A stretch of DNA of 31,900 bases, from NCBI GenBank assembly GCA_030705665.1, contig JAUZQA010000002.1, positions 1 through 31,900 on the forward strand, in the 5' to 3' direction. The DNA is from Bacillota bacterium. Lineage in GTDB: Bacteria > Bacillota > Bacilli > Bacillales_B > DSM-18226. Shown here in pieces: positions 7,345-17,303 of the stretch. Every line of letters starts with the position of its first letter. Within the stretch, counting starts at the first letter, position 1. The notes under the pieces are model-generated. The model had not been told where the DNA came from, made no database searches, and saw only the letters and a program-made list of their open reading frames with translations. Both the position numbers and the translations under genes were made by a program.

Positions 7345-8985
7345 ATGGCGAACAACAACAAACAAAAACTTGAATTAACCTGGATTGGAAAGAATAGCCA
7401 AGAATACGATATTTCAAATATTGAACCGAGGATTTTAGAAGAAAATCCAAATCTATCTAACTGCAAGAGTGATCCCAGTACTGAGAATATGCTTATTCAT
7501 GGAGATAACCTGCTTGCTCTTAAAGCACTCCTCCCTGAATATGAGGGCAAGGTGACGTGCATCAGTATAGATCCACCGTATAATACTGGTAATGCTTTTG
7601 AACACTATGATGATAGTGTTGAGCACTCAACATGGCTCTCACTTATGAAGCCAAGACTAGAGTTATTAAGAATGCTTTTACATCCGGAAAAAGGAAGTAT
7701 TTGGATAACCATTGATGATGATGAGAGCCATTACCTAAAAGTAATGTGTGATGAAGTTTTTGGCAGACAAAATTTTGTTAGCAATGTAATATGGGAAAAA
7801 AAATCTTCCCCACAGAATGATGCTAAATGGATAAGCGATAGTCACGACCATATTCTTGTTTATGCAAAGCGAAAAGATATTTGGAGACCCTTTAAGTTGA
7901 ATAGAACCGAGGAACACAACTCAATTTATAAACATAGCGATGAATTTGATGGAATTGATACTAATGGAAATCTTTATGGCAGGGGGCCTTGGTTTCCTGG
8001 AGATATGACAGTAAAAACAATTTCGGAGAAAGCATTGTATCCAATAAAAACACCTTCGGGGAAAATTGTTCATCCTGCTCGAGGAAGGGCTTGGGTTTAT
8101 TTTGAAAATAAATTTAAAGAATTAGTTGCAGACAACAGAATTACATTTGGAAAAACCGGCGGAAACAAGCCCTGTATTAAAAGATTTTTATCTGAAATTG
8201 AGAATAATGGCATTGTACCAAAGTCAGTTTGGTATTATAAGGAAGTAGGAGAAAATAGAAATGCAAGGCAAGAGGTTCTAAAATTCAATAATGAAAATCC
8301 TTTCGCAACTCCAAAGCCTGAGAAATTATTAGAAAGAATTATTACAATTGCTTCACAAGAACAAGATATTGTTCTTGATAGTTTCTTAGGTAGTGCTACA
8401 ACATCAGCTGTTGCTCATAAAATGAAAAGAAAATGGATAGGAATTGAATTAGGAGAACATGCATATACTCATTGCAAGATACGTTTGGATAAAGTAATTG
8501 ACGGCACAGATCATGGTGGCATCAGCGACGAGGTGAAGTGGAAAGGTGGCGGGGGGTATAAGTTTTATGAATTAGCACCAAGCTTTGTGCTAATTGACGA
8601 GTTTGGAAATCCTGTTATTGATAGTTATTATAATGATATAAAATTAATCAAGGCAATGTGTAAACTCACAAATTATACATTTGCGCCAAGTCAAACTGAA
8701 TATTGGAAACATGGTAAGGGCCAAGGAAATAATAGCATTTACGTTACTACACAAATGCTTTCATTAGCGATTGTGCAACAAATTGTCAGTCATTTAAGAA
8801 ACAATGAAACTCTGTTAATATGTCCAAAAAAATATGAACCCGGTTGTGAGAGCGTTGATAAGCGGATAACTATAAAAAAGATTCCGCAATCAATTTTGAA
8901 GGCCTGCCAGTTTGGGAAAAAAGAATATCTCCTGCCCATTAAAGAATATGCTATTGAAGAAATTGATGATGACGAATCAGAATAA
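7345..8985 (+). CDS. type III-like Mod: beta-class N6-adenine DNA methyltransferase
   Basis: A 546-aa protein. The catalytic motif IV DPPYNTG (76-82) precedes the S-adenosylmethionine motif I (DSFLGSATT, from 345), which is the permuted beta-class order. MLIHGDNLLALKALL (about 49-63) is the usual motif X region of Mod proteins. It would methylate adenine-N6 at the operon's recognition site, and the region between about 160 and 320 is the likely target-recognition part. It sits between the SNF2 helicase (4-bp gap) and Res (27-bp gap). Length and motif order match type III Mod; a recognition sequence cannot be read off. Confidence 0.9.
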   Translation: MANNNKQKLELTWIGKNSQEYDISNIEPRILEENPNLSNCKSDPSTENMLIHGDNLLALKALLPEYEGKVTCISIDPPYNTGNAFEHYDDSVEHSTWLSLMKPRLELLRMLLHPEKGSIWITIDDDESHYLKVMCDEVFGRQNFVSNVIWEKKSSPQNDAKWISDSHDHILVYAKRKDIWRPFKLNRTEEHNSIYKHSDEFDGIDTNGNLYGRGPWFPGDMTVKTISEKALYPIKTPSGKIVHPARGRAWVYFENKFKELVADNRITFGKTGGNKPCIKRFLSEIENNGIVPKSVWYYKEVGENRNARQEVLKFNNENPFATPKPEKLLERIITIASQEQDIVLDSFLGSATTSAVAHKMKRKWIGIELGEHAYTHCKIRLDKVIDGTDHGGISDEVKWKGGGGYKFYELAPSFVLIDEFGNPVIDSYYNDIKLIKAMCKLTNYTFAPSQTEYWKHGKGQGNNSIYVTTQMLSLAIVQQIVSHLRNNETLLICPKKYEPGCESVDKRITIKKIPQSILKACQFGKKEYLLPIKEYAIEEIDDDESE

Positions 8986-9012
8986 AATTATTAAACAGCA
9001 TCATAAATACTT

Positions 9013-11850
9013 ATGAATAAAGATCAGGCTCTACAATATCTAATAAATTCAATGAGTTTAAGAACTCCCCAAGAAAAGAGTCTAGTGCTTTTTTCTGCAT
9101 ATCTTGAATCAGATGCTGGTAAAAAGCTGTTACAACGATTAAGAAATAAAGAATCGAATTTTGTATCGGACATTGAAATCTCTGCCAAAGAAGAACTACG
9201 TAAAAATATAATTACTAGTCAGTTTCAATCTTTTGAACGGACATTTCCGTCATTTACATTTGCGCTTGCTACTGGCGTTGGTAAGACACGCCTTATGGGA
9301 GCATTTGTTGCATACTTATATCTCGTGTACGGTATTCAACATTTTTTGATTGTAGCACCCGGCAATACAATCTACAGAAAATTAGTTGATGATTTTAGTA
9401 AAGCAAATAACCCAAAATATGTATTTCGAGGTATCGAAGAAATAAATATTTCTACTACTACTATTGTTACAAAAGATAATTTCCAACAAAATCAAGCTAA
9501 TGCCAGTTTGTTCGGTAATAAAATTCAAATAAACATTTTTAATATTCAGCAATTCGCTCAGAAAGACGTAGAACAGGAAAAAGGAATTACTAAGTTTAGT
9601 GAGACACTTGGAGAATCATATTTTGATTATTTAAACTCTCTTAACGACTTGGTAGTACTTATGGATGAGTCTCATCACTATCATGCTGATGCAGCCATGG
9701 ACTCTCTCGATCGGATTAATCCTTTCTTTGGTTTAGAATTTACGGCAACTCCATACACAGGAAATATGGTTGGGCGTGGAAGGGACAGGCAGCCGGAACT
9801 CAAAAAAAATATCTTTTACTCTTATAATCTGGGGGATGCGATTAAAGATGGTTATGTAAAAGACCCATGGGTTGGTACGGAAGCGGATGTAAATTTCAGC
9901 CAGTGGGATAATGAATCAATAGAAACTGACGCCCGTAAATTACAACTGGCAGCATATTTTCATGAACGTGCGAAAACTGCACTAAAAGAATATGCTTATG
10001 AAAGTAAAAGATATGTGGTCAAACCTGTAATGCTAGTTGTAGCAAAAGATACAGCACATGCGAGTGCACTTAGGGTTTTGATTGATAGTGACCAGTTTCG
10101 CGGCGGTGCCTACATAGGAAAGGTAATTGAGGTTCACACAAAAACACGCGGTGATGAAGCAGATGAAACTATTGAGAAATTAATTTCATTGGAGAAGGAA
10201 GACAATGTTGTAGAAATTGTTATCCATGTGAACATGCTCAAGGAAGGATGGGATGTCGCTAATATTTACACTATTGCACCTATACGTTCTTCTGCATCAG
10301 AAATATTAACTGAGCAAACAATAGGACGTGGTCTTCGACTACCATATGGAGAAAGAACCGGCAATAAATATGTTGATCGGGTTATGATAGTGGCTCACGA
10401 TAATTATGCAAAAATTATTGAACAGGCGAAAGACTCAAAACTTATTCAACCATCAAATATTGAAACCGTATCTGAAAATGATGCAAAAGTAATCAAGGAG
10501 ATAATTGAAATTCAACCAGCTATTGTTGTAACCATTGAAGAAAAGATAAGGGCAAATGAAATTGTTATGCAGGAAATCGTTTCCCAGGCAACCAAAGCTG
10601 TAAGCCCATTAATACAAGATGATACTCCTAAAGATGTTATTGAAGTAACAATAAAAAATAAAACAGATCAATTTGTTGAAGCGCTCGCTAAACATACAGC
10701 ATCCCAAGGAAGTTTTTCTGAATTTCATCATCAAAATAAAACAGAAAAAAATGAACCAGAACCGGCATTTGCAGAAGGTTCTCTGTTCAATAACTTTAGT
10801 GACGATAGTAAAAAAGAACTGGTAAATATTAGTCGAACTTCTGTAAAGGCATTAGAAATAAAGAATATCGCAATTCCTAGATTACAGTTAATGCCACACT
10901 ATAATGAAGTAGTAATATCTGATTTTGATTTAGACACGAATAAACTTACACGATACGCATCTGAGGCAGCAATTCTTACTCAACGGTTACAGGCAAAGGA
11001 AGAATTAGACCTTTTTGGCAAAGCTTACCAGGGAGCAGTAGAAAGAGAACTTACTCGTGTCACTAGTCTTGGTGAAGGTAGTTCACAGAGTCCGGAAAGT
11101 ACCATTATTTCAGGCTTGAGTGATTTTCCTTTGGTTGATTATGAAGATGAAAATCAAAAAAGTCTGTTACTAAAATTGGCAAAGCAAGCAGTGGCACATT
11201 ACAAGACATTTGTGAGTGATGATAATTCACTCAAAATGATGATTGAAAATAATTTTCGACAAATTTCCTTTGAAATTTATGACCAGATTTTATTGCATAG
11301 AACACTTGTTGGAGAAAGCTACCTTGAATCTATTATTGGTGAACCTAAACCATACCTGGAACAATTTAATATTTACCGGAACCCTGATGAAAAACCAGTT
11401 ACGTTAGAATCTCAGCTAAATCGTTTTCCAAAAGACAAAATATATACTGGATTTAATAAAGCCTGCCATTCAATGTACCGATTTGATTCTTCTGATGAAG
11501 GACGGCTAGCTTATCTGGTAGATAAAGATGCAGCAATTTTGTATTGGCTACGTCCTGCGCCCACTCAGTTTGATGGACTGTTCTGGCGGGATGAGGAAGG
11601 CGATTCACAACATAGATATGAACCGGATTTTGTATTAGAGCTGGAAAATGAAGTTGTGATGGTTGAAGTAAAACCAGGTAGTGAAACTGATAGTTATGAT
11701 GTAATTGAAAAAAAGAAAACTGCTGATAAATATTGTGAAATAATATCAAAAAATATTGGAAAATTTGGGATTATAAAACCATGGCGATATGTTATTATTC
11801 CAACCGAGAAAATAACTGTTAGTTCAACGGTTGAAAATATTTTAAGGTAA
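9013..11850 (+). CDS. type III restriction Res-like helicase-nuclease
   Basis: A 945-aa SF2 ATPase with Walker A ATGVGKT (86-92), DESH box (218-221), motif III EFTATPY, and motif VI TIGRGLRLPYG (about 436-446). The C-terminus carries a PD-(D/E)xK endonuclease core: PDFVLELENEV with D872, then E885-x-K887 (VMVEVKPG). This matches type III restriction Res subunits, which translocate or diffuse and cut after communication between sites. All key residues are present, so it is probably active. It is the last gene of the SNF2-mod-res operon and converges with the ATPase gene 25 bp away. Confidence 0.88.
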   Translation: MNKDQALQYLINSMSLRTPQEKSLVLFSAYLESDAGKKLLQRLRNKESNFVSDIEISAKEELRKNIITSQFQSFERTFPSFTFALATGVGKTRLMGAFVAYLYLVYGIQHFLIVAPGNTIYRKLVDDFSKANNPKYVFRGIEEINISTTTIVTKDNFQQNQANASLFGNKIQINIFNIQQFAQKDVEQEKGITKFSETLGESYFDYLNSLNDLVVLMDESHHYHADAAMDSLDRINPFFGLEFTATPYTGNMVGRGRDRQPELKKNIFYSYNLGDAIKDGYVKDPWVGTEADVNFSQWDNESIETDARKLQLAAYFHERAKTALKEYAYESKRYVVKPVMLVVAKDTAHASALRVLIDSDQFRGGAYIGKVIEVHTKTRGDEADETIEKLISLEKEDNVVEIVIHVNMLKEGWDVANIYTIAPIRSSASEILTEQTIGRGLRLPYGERTGNKYVDRVMIVAHDNYAKIIEQAKDSKLIQPSNIETVSENDAKVIKEIIEIQPAIVVTIEEKIRANEIVMQEIVSQATKAVSPLIQDDTPKDVIEVTIKNKTDQFVEALAKHTASQGSFSEFHHQNKTEKNEPEPAFAEGSLFNNFSDDSKKELVNISRTSVKALEIKNIAIPRLQLMPHYNEVVISDFDLDTNKLTRYASEAAILTQRLQAKEELDLFGKAYQGAVERELTRVTSLGEGSSQSPESTIISGLSDFPLVDYEDENQKSLLLKLAKQAVAHYKTFVSDDNSLKMMIENNFRQISFEIYDQILLHRTLVGESYLESIIGEPKPYLEQFNIYRNPDEKPVTLESQLNRFPKDKIYTGFNKACHSMYRFDSSDEGRLAYLVDKDAAILYWLRPAPTQFDGLFWRDEEGDSQHRYEPDFVLELENEVVMVEVKPGSETDSYDVIEKKKTADKYCEIISKNIGKFGIIKPWRYVIIPTEKITVSSTVENILR

Positions 11851-11875
11851 TTATTTTGCGAATTAAATATTTAAA

Positions 11876-14293
11876 TCACACATAAAATGATGCAGCTTTA
11901 AGATCTAATCCACCACAAGGGCATTTTATATATTCTGCGTTTCCAGCTTTCCTATACTCCACAAATCCTTTACAACTATTGCAAAATAGCATTTTTTCTA
12001 TTTCAATCCATTTTTTAAAAACAGTATCAATTTCCTGTGAAGTAAAAGGTATGGGTTCATCTTTCCAATGAGCGCAATAATTTCTAAAAATAGTTCCCTG
12101 CTCAATCTGACTAAATTCATTTGCTAATTTATGTGTCCTTCCCATTTGTTTAAGTTTTGAATTTAATCTCGCTACTAGTGGGTCATAGAATTCGGCAAGT
12201 GTATAAGTGTTTTCGATCTTGTATCGAAGTGGTGTTTCTATCTTTTCATTTACAGTTCCCAAAATCCATTCTAGATATCTACCCAAAGTTTGACCTGCTT
12301 TTATTGGCTCATCTTCATCTATATGGTGCTGAATATCTTCCGCGTAGCTTCGGGATAATCTAAACTTTGGGCCTGTTGTATAATCCCAAGCGGTAAATTT
12401 ATACCGTTGCCAATTAGGGAAAATTCTTTGAATTGTATCAAAAAATATTTGATCGTGAGTAAGAATGAGGCATTGAAAATCTGTGAATTTATTTGCTAAT
12501 AACGTAGCAACCTTTGGTCTTTTGAACGCATCGAAACTATTAACCACATCGTCTAAAATGATAAATTTAAAATTTGCATTGAAATATTTAACCGCTGATA
12601 GAAATATAGCTAATCCAAAACTGTTTACTTGGCTTTCACTCATTACCTTGAAAGCTGGGCTTGTTTTAGAACCGGCAAATTCAATTTCAAGCTCTACAGC
12701 TTTATCCCTTCCAGTAACAAGTTTAATTGCAGGATTTTTTAGAAAAATATTTGAATCTTCAAGTACATTATAACAATCAGCAAGATCAGATTGAATAGCA
12801 GTAAACGTATTTTGAATTTGTAGCTGAATAAAAGTAGTAAGTTTATTATAAGTATCTTCTAAATTAATAATGACACTTTGCAAGTAATTGGCTTTGGCTT
12901 CATTTTTTAAATAATCCTTGTAAGCTGGAATAAGTTGTGCAAGTGCGGTAAGATCATCTGCCAGACTTCTGCTTGTTATATCAGCCCTTAAAGCAGCAAT
13001 TCTTGCGATGACAGTCGCTTTATGTTGAGCTTCATTTGCATGCAAAGTTTCTATTATAGCAACAGATACATTTGCACTTATATCAAGTGTTTGTATTTCT
13101 ACTAATGGCTTTTTTAATATCTCATTAATAGCGGGTAAATGTTCTAGAGCTAATTCCACCTGCTTAAAAAATTCTTCAAATTCTGCTAAAACGGTTGAGT
13201 TGTTCTCGGCTCGTATTGCGGTTAATTTCTGATTAATTTTCGATATAATTCTTTCAAGAGCTCCATTTTTAGTATCATATTCAGCTTTGAGTGTTTGAAG
13301 TTCTTTGAGTGCAGTGTGCTTTTCTTTTATATGTGCAATTATATCACCATCAAACAAGTTATCACAGAGCGGGCATTTTGTTTTATCTTCTAGTTTTTCG
13401 AGTATGGATATACTTTTTTCATACAGATCAGTAAGGATCAGTTTCGTAATATTAACCTCATCCCTTTTTAGATTTACAAAAATTTCTTCTAATTCTAGTA
13501 GTTTTTGCTGTATGACTAGTAATGGATAGAAGCTATTCAATCTGGATTGAAAAGCTAGCCATGCTGCTACCTGTGCGGCAACTGGATTTGCTTTTACCAA
13601 AGCATCAAGAGCTGCTTTTACAATTACTGCTTCCTTATAATCAGTTATTGTGGCAATTGAATGCCTTTGGGCAATAACATTTATAAACGCGACAACACTA
13701 GTATTATCTATTGCTACTGTTGGAATAAATTCTCTAAGTTTTGTCATGTTCTGTTGCCGAGCAGTTTGTTGTTGCTGCAACAAAACTTTAAGTCTTGCGA
13801 TACTCGCTTGAATATCGGCTTGATTTTTCAAAAAGCTTTCAAGACCAAAAAACTTTGCAATAAATTTATACTTATCCGTTTTTGAAAGGTAAACGAACTC
13901 CTGAAGGTCAGCATAACGCAAATAGTTTGGATAAATCGTATGCGCTTTAAAGGCAGCGTATTCACCAGCCGTCGAAGGCGTTGAAATTTTTCTTTTGTTG
14001 AAAGTTGCGGATGCTGTTTGTATAGTTGCATGGCCAAAATCAACTTTTATTGAACAACCATCACCGTTTGATAACCTATGGGGATAATCACTAGTTGATA
14101 CATTCTCCTTTTGTAAGTCTTTTATTTCAAAATTTATTAACCATTCCCAGGCATCCACGATAGCACTTTTCCCAGTACCATTACGTCCGTATAAAATTGC
14201 TGAGGTGGCTTGCCCATCTTTATAAAGATCAATTACAAGAGGAATTTTAATTCCTCTAAAGTTCTCAATAGTAATTGTTTTAACTGTTAGCAT
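11876..14293 (-). CDS. SMC/RecF-like ATPase with zinc hook and HEPN-like RNase motif (RloC-like?)
   Basis: 805 aa from the ATG at 14293 (a TTG at 14302 is possible). Walker A GRNGTGKS is at 36-43 after a typical IENFRGI strand. A long helical middle carries CPLC (C307/C310), a Rad50-like zinc hook. Walker B FIILDDVVNSFD has D581/D582, and LTHDQIFF follows. The C-terminal part contains FRNYCAHW, an RX4H motif (R737, H742) in a helical context typical of HEPN RNases. A zinc ribbon follows (about C771/C774, C791/C793). The RloC/PrrC anticodon nucleases combine such an ATPase with a HEPN-type RNase and guard restriction systems. The RNase role is inferred. It is translated after the 65-aa gene with a 14-bp overlap. 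Confidence 0.7.
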   Translation of the reverse strand: MLTVKTITIENFRGIKIPLVIDLYKDGQATSAILYGRNGTGKSAIVDAWEWLINFEIKDLQKENVSTSDYPHRLSNGDGCSIKVDFGHATIQTASATFNKRKISTPSTAGEYAAFKAHTIYPNYLRYADLQEFVYLSKTDKYKFIAKFFGLESFLKNQADIQASIARLKVLLQQQQTARQQNMTKLREFIPTVAIDNTSVVAFINVIAQRHSIATITDYKEAVIVKAALDALVKANPVAAQVAAWLAFQSRLNSFYPLLVIQQKLLELEEIFVNLKRDEVNITKLILTDLYEKSISILEKLEDKTKCPLCDNLFDGDIIAHIKEKHTALKELQTLKAEYDTKNGALERIISKINQKLTAIRAENNSTVLAEFEEFFKQVELALEHLPAINEILKKPLVEIQTLDISANVSVAIIETLHANEAQHKATVIARIAALRADITSRSLADDLTALAQLIPAYKDYLKNEAKANYLQSVIINLEDTYNKLTTFIQLQIQNTFTAIQSDLADCYNVLEDSNIFLKNPAIKLVTGRDKAVELEIEFAGSKTSPAFKVMSESQVNSFGLAIFLSAVKYFNANFKFIILDDVVNSFDAFKRPKVATLLANKFTDFQCLILTHDQIFFDTIQRIFPNWQRYKFTAWDYTTGPKFRLSRSYAEDIQHHIDEDEPIKAGQTLGRYLEWILGTVNEKIETPLRYKIENTYTLAEFYDPLVARLNSKLKQMGRTHKLANEFSQIEQGTIFRNYCAHWKDEPIPFTSQEIDTVFKKWIEIEKMLFCNSCKGFVEYRKAGNAEYIKCPCGGLDLKAASFYV

Positions 14294-14477
14294 TTGGTTC
14301 AAGTTTTAGAGCATCTTCAATATCTGTTTCAGTCTTCCTTACGCCGATGTTAACTTTTCGTTCAAATTCGGTAGCATTAAATCCTGTCGCTACGAAATAG
14401 GGTTTAATTTTTGTTAGAAAATCACTCAGTTCTGGGCTATTTATTTTTTCTTGCTCTAGCCATTCTTGCAGTGTCAT
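14280..14477 (-). CDS. small acidic helical protein coupled to the ATPase
   Basis: A 65-aa protein beginning MTLQEWLEQEKINSPELSDF; charged, probably all-helical, no known motif. Its stop (TAA, 14282-14280) overlaps the ATG of the ATPase gene at 14293, so the two are translationally coupled. Small first genes in such ATPase operons can be antitoxin-like or assembly partners; nothing in the sequence decides this. Confidence 0.65.
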   Translation of the reverse strand: MTLQEWLEQEKINSPELSDFLTKIKPYFVATGFNATEFERKVNIGVRKTETDIEDALKLEPNANS

Positions 14478-14601
14478 AGATGCTTATATTTATCCTATAA
14501 ATATAACTATAAGTCAACAGTAATGTAGTTATTATTGTTCAAGGTAGTTCTTAAGTAGACCCTCTCTTACTTCACTTCACATTCATTTGTATTATTTAAA
14601 T

Positions 14602-15909
14602 ATGGAGAATATAACGAGAATAGGTAAAACTAACTTTCGCAATACAAATCAGGTTTTCGGAATTAAAGAAAAAGACAGAGCTGGACACATTTATTGTATT
14701 GGGAAAACGGGTGTTGGAAAAAGTACCCTGTTACTAAACATGGCTATTGATGATATATATTCCGGTAAGGGTGTAGGCATCATTGACCCACATGGAGATT
14801 TATCCGAAAATATTTTGGATTATGTACCCAGAGAGAGAATTAAAGATGTAGTTTACTTTAATGCTTGTGATACAAACTATCCTATCGCATTTAATCCTTT
14901 GTATAAAATTAATACGGAAGAACGCCATCTGGTAGCATCAAATATTGTATCAACACTTAAACGAATTTGGGCTGAATCATGGGGGCCAAGATTAGAACAC
15001 ATTTTGCGTAACACTATTCTAACGCTGGTACACTATCCTCATGCAACATTATTAGATATCCAACCATTACTTATTGATTTTGATTTCAGAAAGAAAGTAT
15101 TACAATTTGTTACCGACACCCACTTACTTGATTTTTGGTATAAAGAATTTAATGCAATGTCACCTCAGTTTAAAAGTGAAGCAATTTCACCAATCATAAA
15201 CAAAGTTGGGCTATTTCAAACCCATGCTCATTTGCGAAATATTGTTGGCCAGGAAATATCCTCCTTTTCTATCGCTGATGTCATGAATCATAAGAAAATA
15301 TTTATTGCAAACCTATCGAAAGGACATTTAGGTGAAGATGCTACAACATTATTAGGAAGTATGCTAATTACTCAATTTCAAACAGCTGCACTTCAAAGAA
15401 GTAGAGAACCAATCCATACTCGTATCCCCTTCTATCTCTACATTGATGAAATGCATTCGTTTATTACCTTGTCCTTTGCTGATATTCTGTCTGAATCCAG
15501 AAAGTATGGCTTATCACTCTTCCTCACCCATCAATACATAGACCAGTTACACCCGGATATTCGAAAAGCCATATTAGGAAATGTTGGAACAATAATTTCT
15601 TTTCGCATAGGTGCAAATGATGCAGATCTCTTAAAGCCAGAGTTTAATTCCCTATTCGATGTAGAAGATTTTATTCGCCTGCCTCAATATGCTATCTACC
15701 TAAAACTATTAATTGACGGAACTACTTCAGAATCATTTAGCGCATATACCTTGCCAATTACAAAAGAAAAACAGTTAACAAAAACTGAAGTAATAAAGTA
15801 CTCAAGAAAAACCTATGCAGTTGAAAAAGGAATTGTGGAGCAGGCTATATATGAAAGGTATGAAGCTAGAAAACAAAAAAATACGGAAGCAACATTATTT
15901 GAAAATTAG
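14602..15909 (+). CDS. HerA/VirD4-superfamily AAA ATPase
   Basis: 435 aa from the ATG at 14602; an upstream TTG at 14587 adds only YYLN and is not preferred. Walker A GKTGVGKS (34-41) is followed by GVGIIDPHGDLSENIL and by Walker B FYLYIDEMHSF (D282/E283), then LTHQYIDQL. These are hallmarks of the type IV secretion DNA-binding/DUF87 ATPases that form hexameric DNA or substrate pumps. It has no N-terminal membrane segment, unlike classical VirD4, and lies in the defence region about 200 bp before an RmuC-like nuclease, not in the mobilization block. A HerA-nuclease type defence role is possible; a transfer role is not excluded. Confidence 0.75.
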   Translation: MENITRIGKTNFRNTNQVFGIKEKDRAGHIYCIGKTGVGKSTLLLNMAIDDIYSGKGVGIIDPHGDLSENILDYVPRERIKDVVYFNACDTNYPIAFNPLYKINTEERHLVASNIVSTLKRIWAESWGPRLEHILRNTILTLVHYPHATLLDIQPLLIDFDFRKKVLQFVTDTHLLDFWYKEFNAMSPQFKSEAISPIINKVGLFQTHAHLRNIVGQEISSFSIADVMNHKKIFIANLSKGHLGEDATTLLGSMLITQFQTAALQRSREPIHTRIPFYLYIDEMHSFITLSFADILSESRKYGLSLFLTHQYIDQLHPDIRKAILGNVGTIISFRIGANDADLLKPEFNSLFDVEDFIRLPQYAIYLKLLIDGTTSESFSAYTLPITKEKQLTKTEVIKYSRKTYAVEKGIVEQAIYERYEARKQKNTEATLFEN

Positions 15910-16106
15910 GGAATAATGTAAATGACACTTTTATATATACCTATATAATTAATGGAGACTTCCCCGATTAAAGTATCAATATTGATTGACATGTTCATTA
16001 AATATAAGTAGATTTAAGTAGTTATTGTATTTATTACCCTGAACTTTATTGCTATTGAAAACACATAAATACAATCCAGTTTATTAGATAATTTAAAAAA
16101 TTAAAT

Positions 16107-17303
16107 ATGATAACAAATATATTACTTGGTCTTCTTTTGATAGGGATTATATTTCTAATTCTTAAAAAGAAAGAAAAAGGCGAGGATAAAAATATCTTAG
16201 AAGAAAACGCCCGTTTAAAGGCTGACTTAAGTCAAAAAGATCAGAGTATTGGCGTATTGACAAAAGAACTTCAAAGTGAAAAAACAGAAAAAGATCAGTT
16301 TGCAGGCAAGAATAAACAGATGTTTGTTGAAAACACTAATTTGAAGGCGGAAAAGGCAACCATACTTAACGAAAAGCAACAATTAATAACTGAGATTAGT
16401 AAATTCAAAGCTACTGAAAGTAGTAAACTAAAAGAATTTGATAATAAAATTCAAAAACTTGATGAAGCAAAAATCGCTCTTGAAGATGAAAAGAAAAGAA
16501 TTCGTAAAGAGGATGAGGAAAAGATTCAGCGAGAAATGGAAGAAAGAAATAGAATGTGGGCAGAACATGAGGGTAACGTTAAATTACAATTAACTGAACT
16601 CTGTAAGGCCCCCAGGTACGGCTTTACCTATTATGATAATAATAACTTGCCAGTGGGTTTTGGTGGAAAATTTAAACCAGATTTCTTGATTGAGTTTTTA
16701 GATCAGTATGTAATTTTTGATGCAAAAAAATCGGAATCGGATTTACAGAGTTATATAACTAATAATGTAAAATCAACAGTCGAAAAGATAAACAATAATT
16801 CCAAAATATATAATACAGTATTTTTTATAGTACCAACACAGGCGATGGAATCATTGAAAATGAAACACTACTACGAGCAAGGTTATGAATTTTTTGTGAT
16901 CCCGCCGGAAGCTATGGAAGTTGTTTTGGCTTCTTTAAAAAAAATAAATACTTATGAAATAGCACAACAACTTGATCCACGTGACCGAGAAAATATAGTC
17001 AACTTGATTGCAGAATTTGATCATCACATTAACATGAGGAATACTCTAGATATATTAGCATCTGAAAGTGGTATTTCTGTGTTAAAAAAAGCTGAAACAC
17101 TTCAAAAAGATATAAAAGAAGAAATTCTTCAAAAAAAGATTAAGATACGTCCACAGAATTTTACTCCAACAGAGATTAAAACCTTAATGGTTGGCACAGA
17201 AACTCAAAGTGAAAGAATTAGCTTATTAATCTCACCCAAAGTATCCATTCCCGAAGAGAATATTAAAAAAGTCAAACAGGCTTTAGATAAAGGGAATCAA
17301 TAA
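16107..17303 (+). CDS. RmuC-like membrane-anchored coiled-coil nuclease
   Basis: A 398-aa protein with one N-terminal transmembrane segment (about 3-20), a long Glu/Lys coiled coil (about 30-165), then a nuclease-like core with D192 (KPDFLIEF) and D205-x-K207 (IFDAKKSESD). This order of membrane anchor, coiled coil and PD-(D/E)xK-like domain is that of RmuC, which limits inversions at repeats and has been linked to removal of foreign DNA. It is shorter at the end than many RmuC proteins, and the C-terminal region is not recognised. The 197-bp gap from the HerA-like gene is AT-rich; co-transcription is possible but not shown. Confidence 0.7.
   Translation: MITNILLGLLLIGIIFLILKKKEKGEDKNILEENARLKADLSQKDQSIGVLTKELQSEKTEKDQFAGKNKQMFVENTNLKAEKATILNEKQQLITEISKFKATESSKLKEFDNKIQKLDEAKIALEDEKKRIRKEDEEKIQREMEERNRMWAEHEGNVKLQLTELCKAPRYGFTYYDNNNLPVGFGGKFKPDFLIEFLDQYVIFDAKKSESDLQSYITNNVKSTVEKINNNSKIYNTVFFIVPTQAMESLKMKHYYEQGYEFFVIPPEAMEVVLASLKKINTYEIAQQLDPRDRENIVNLIAEFDHHINMRNTLDILASESGISVLKKAETLQKDIKEEILQKKIKIRPQNFTPTEIKTLMVGTETQSERISLLISPKVSIPEENIKKVKQALDKGNQ

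Noticed and set aside
14294..14302. TTG start giving a slightly longer SMC-like ATPase
   Set aside because: The ATG at 14293 is nearby, keeps the overlap with the 65-aa gene, and begins directly before the first strand of the ATPase.
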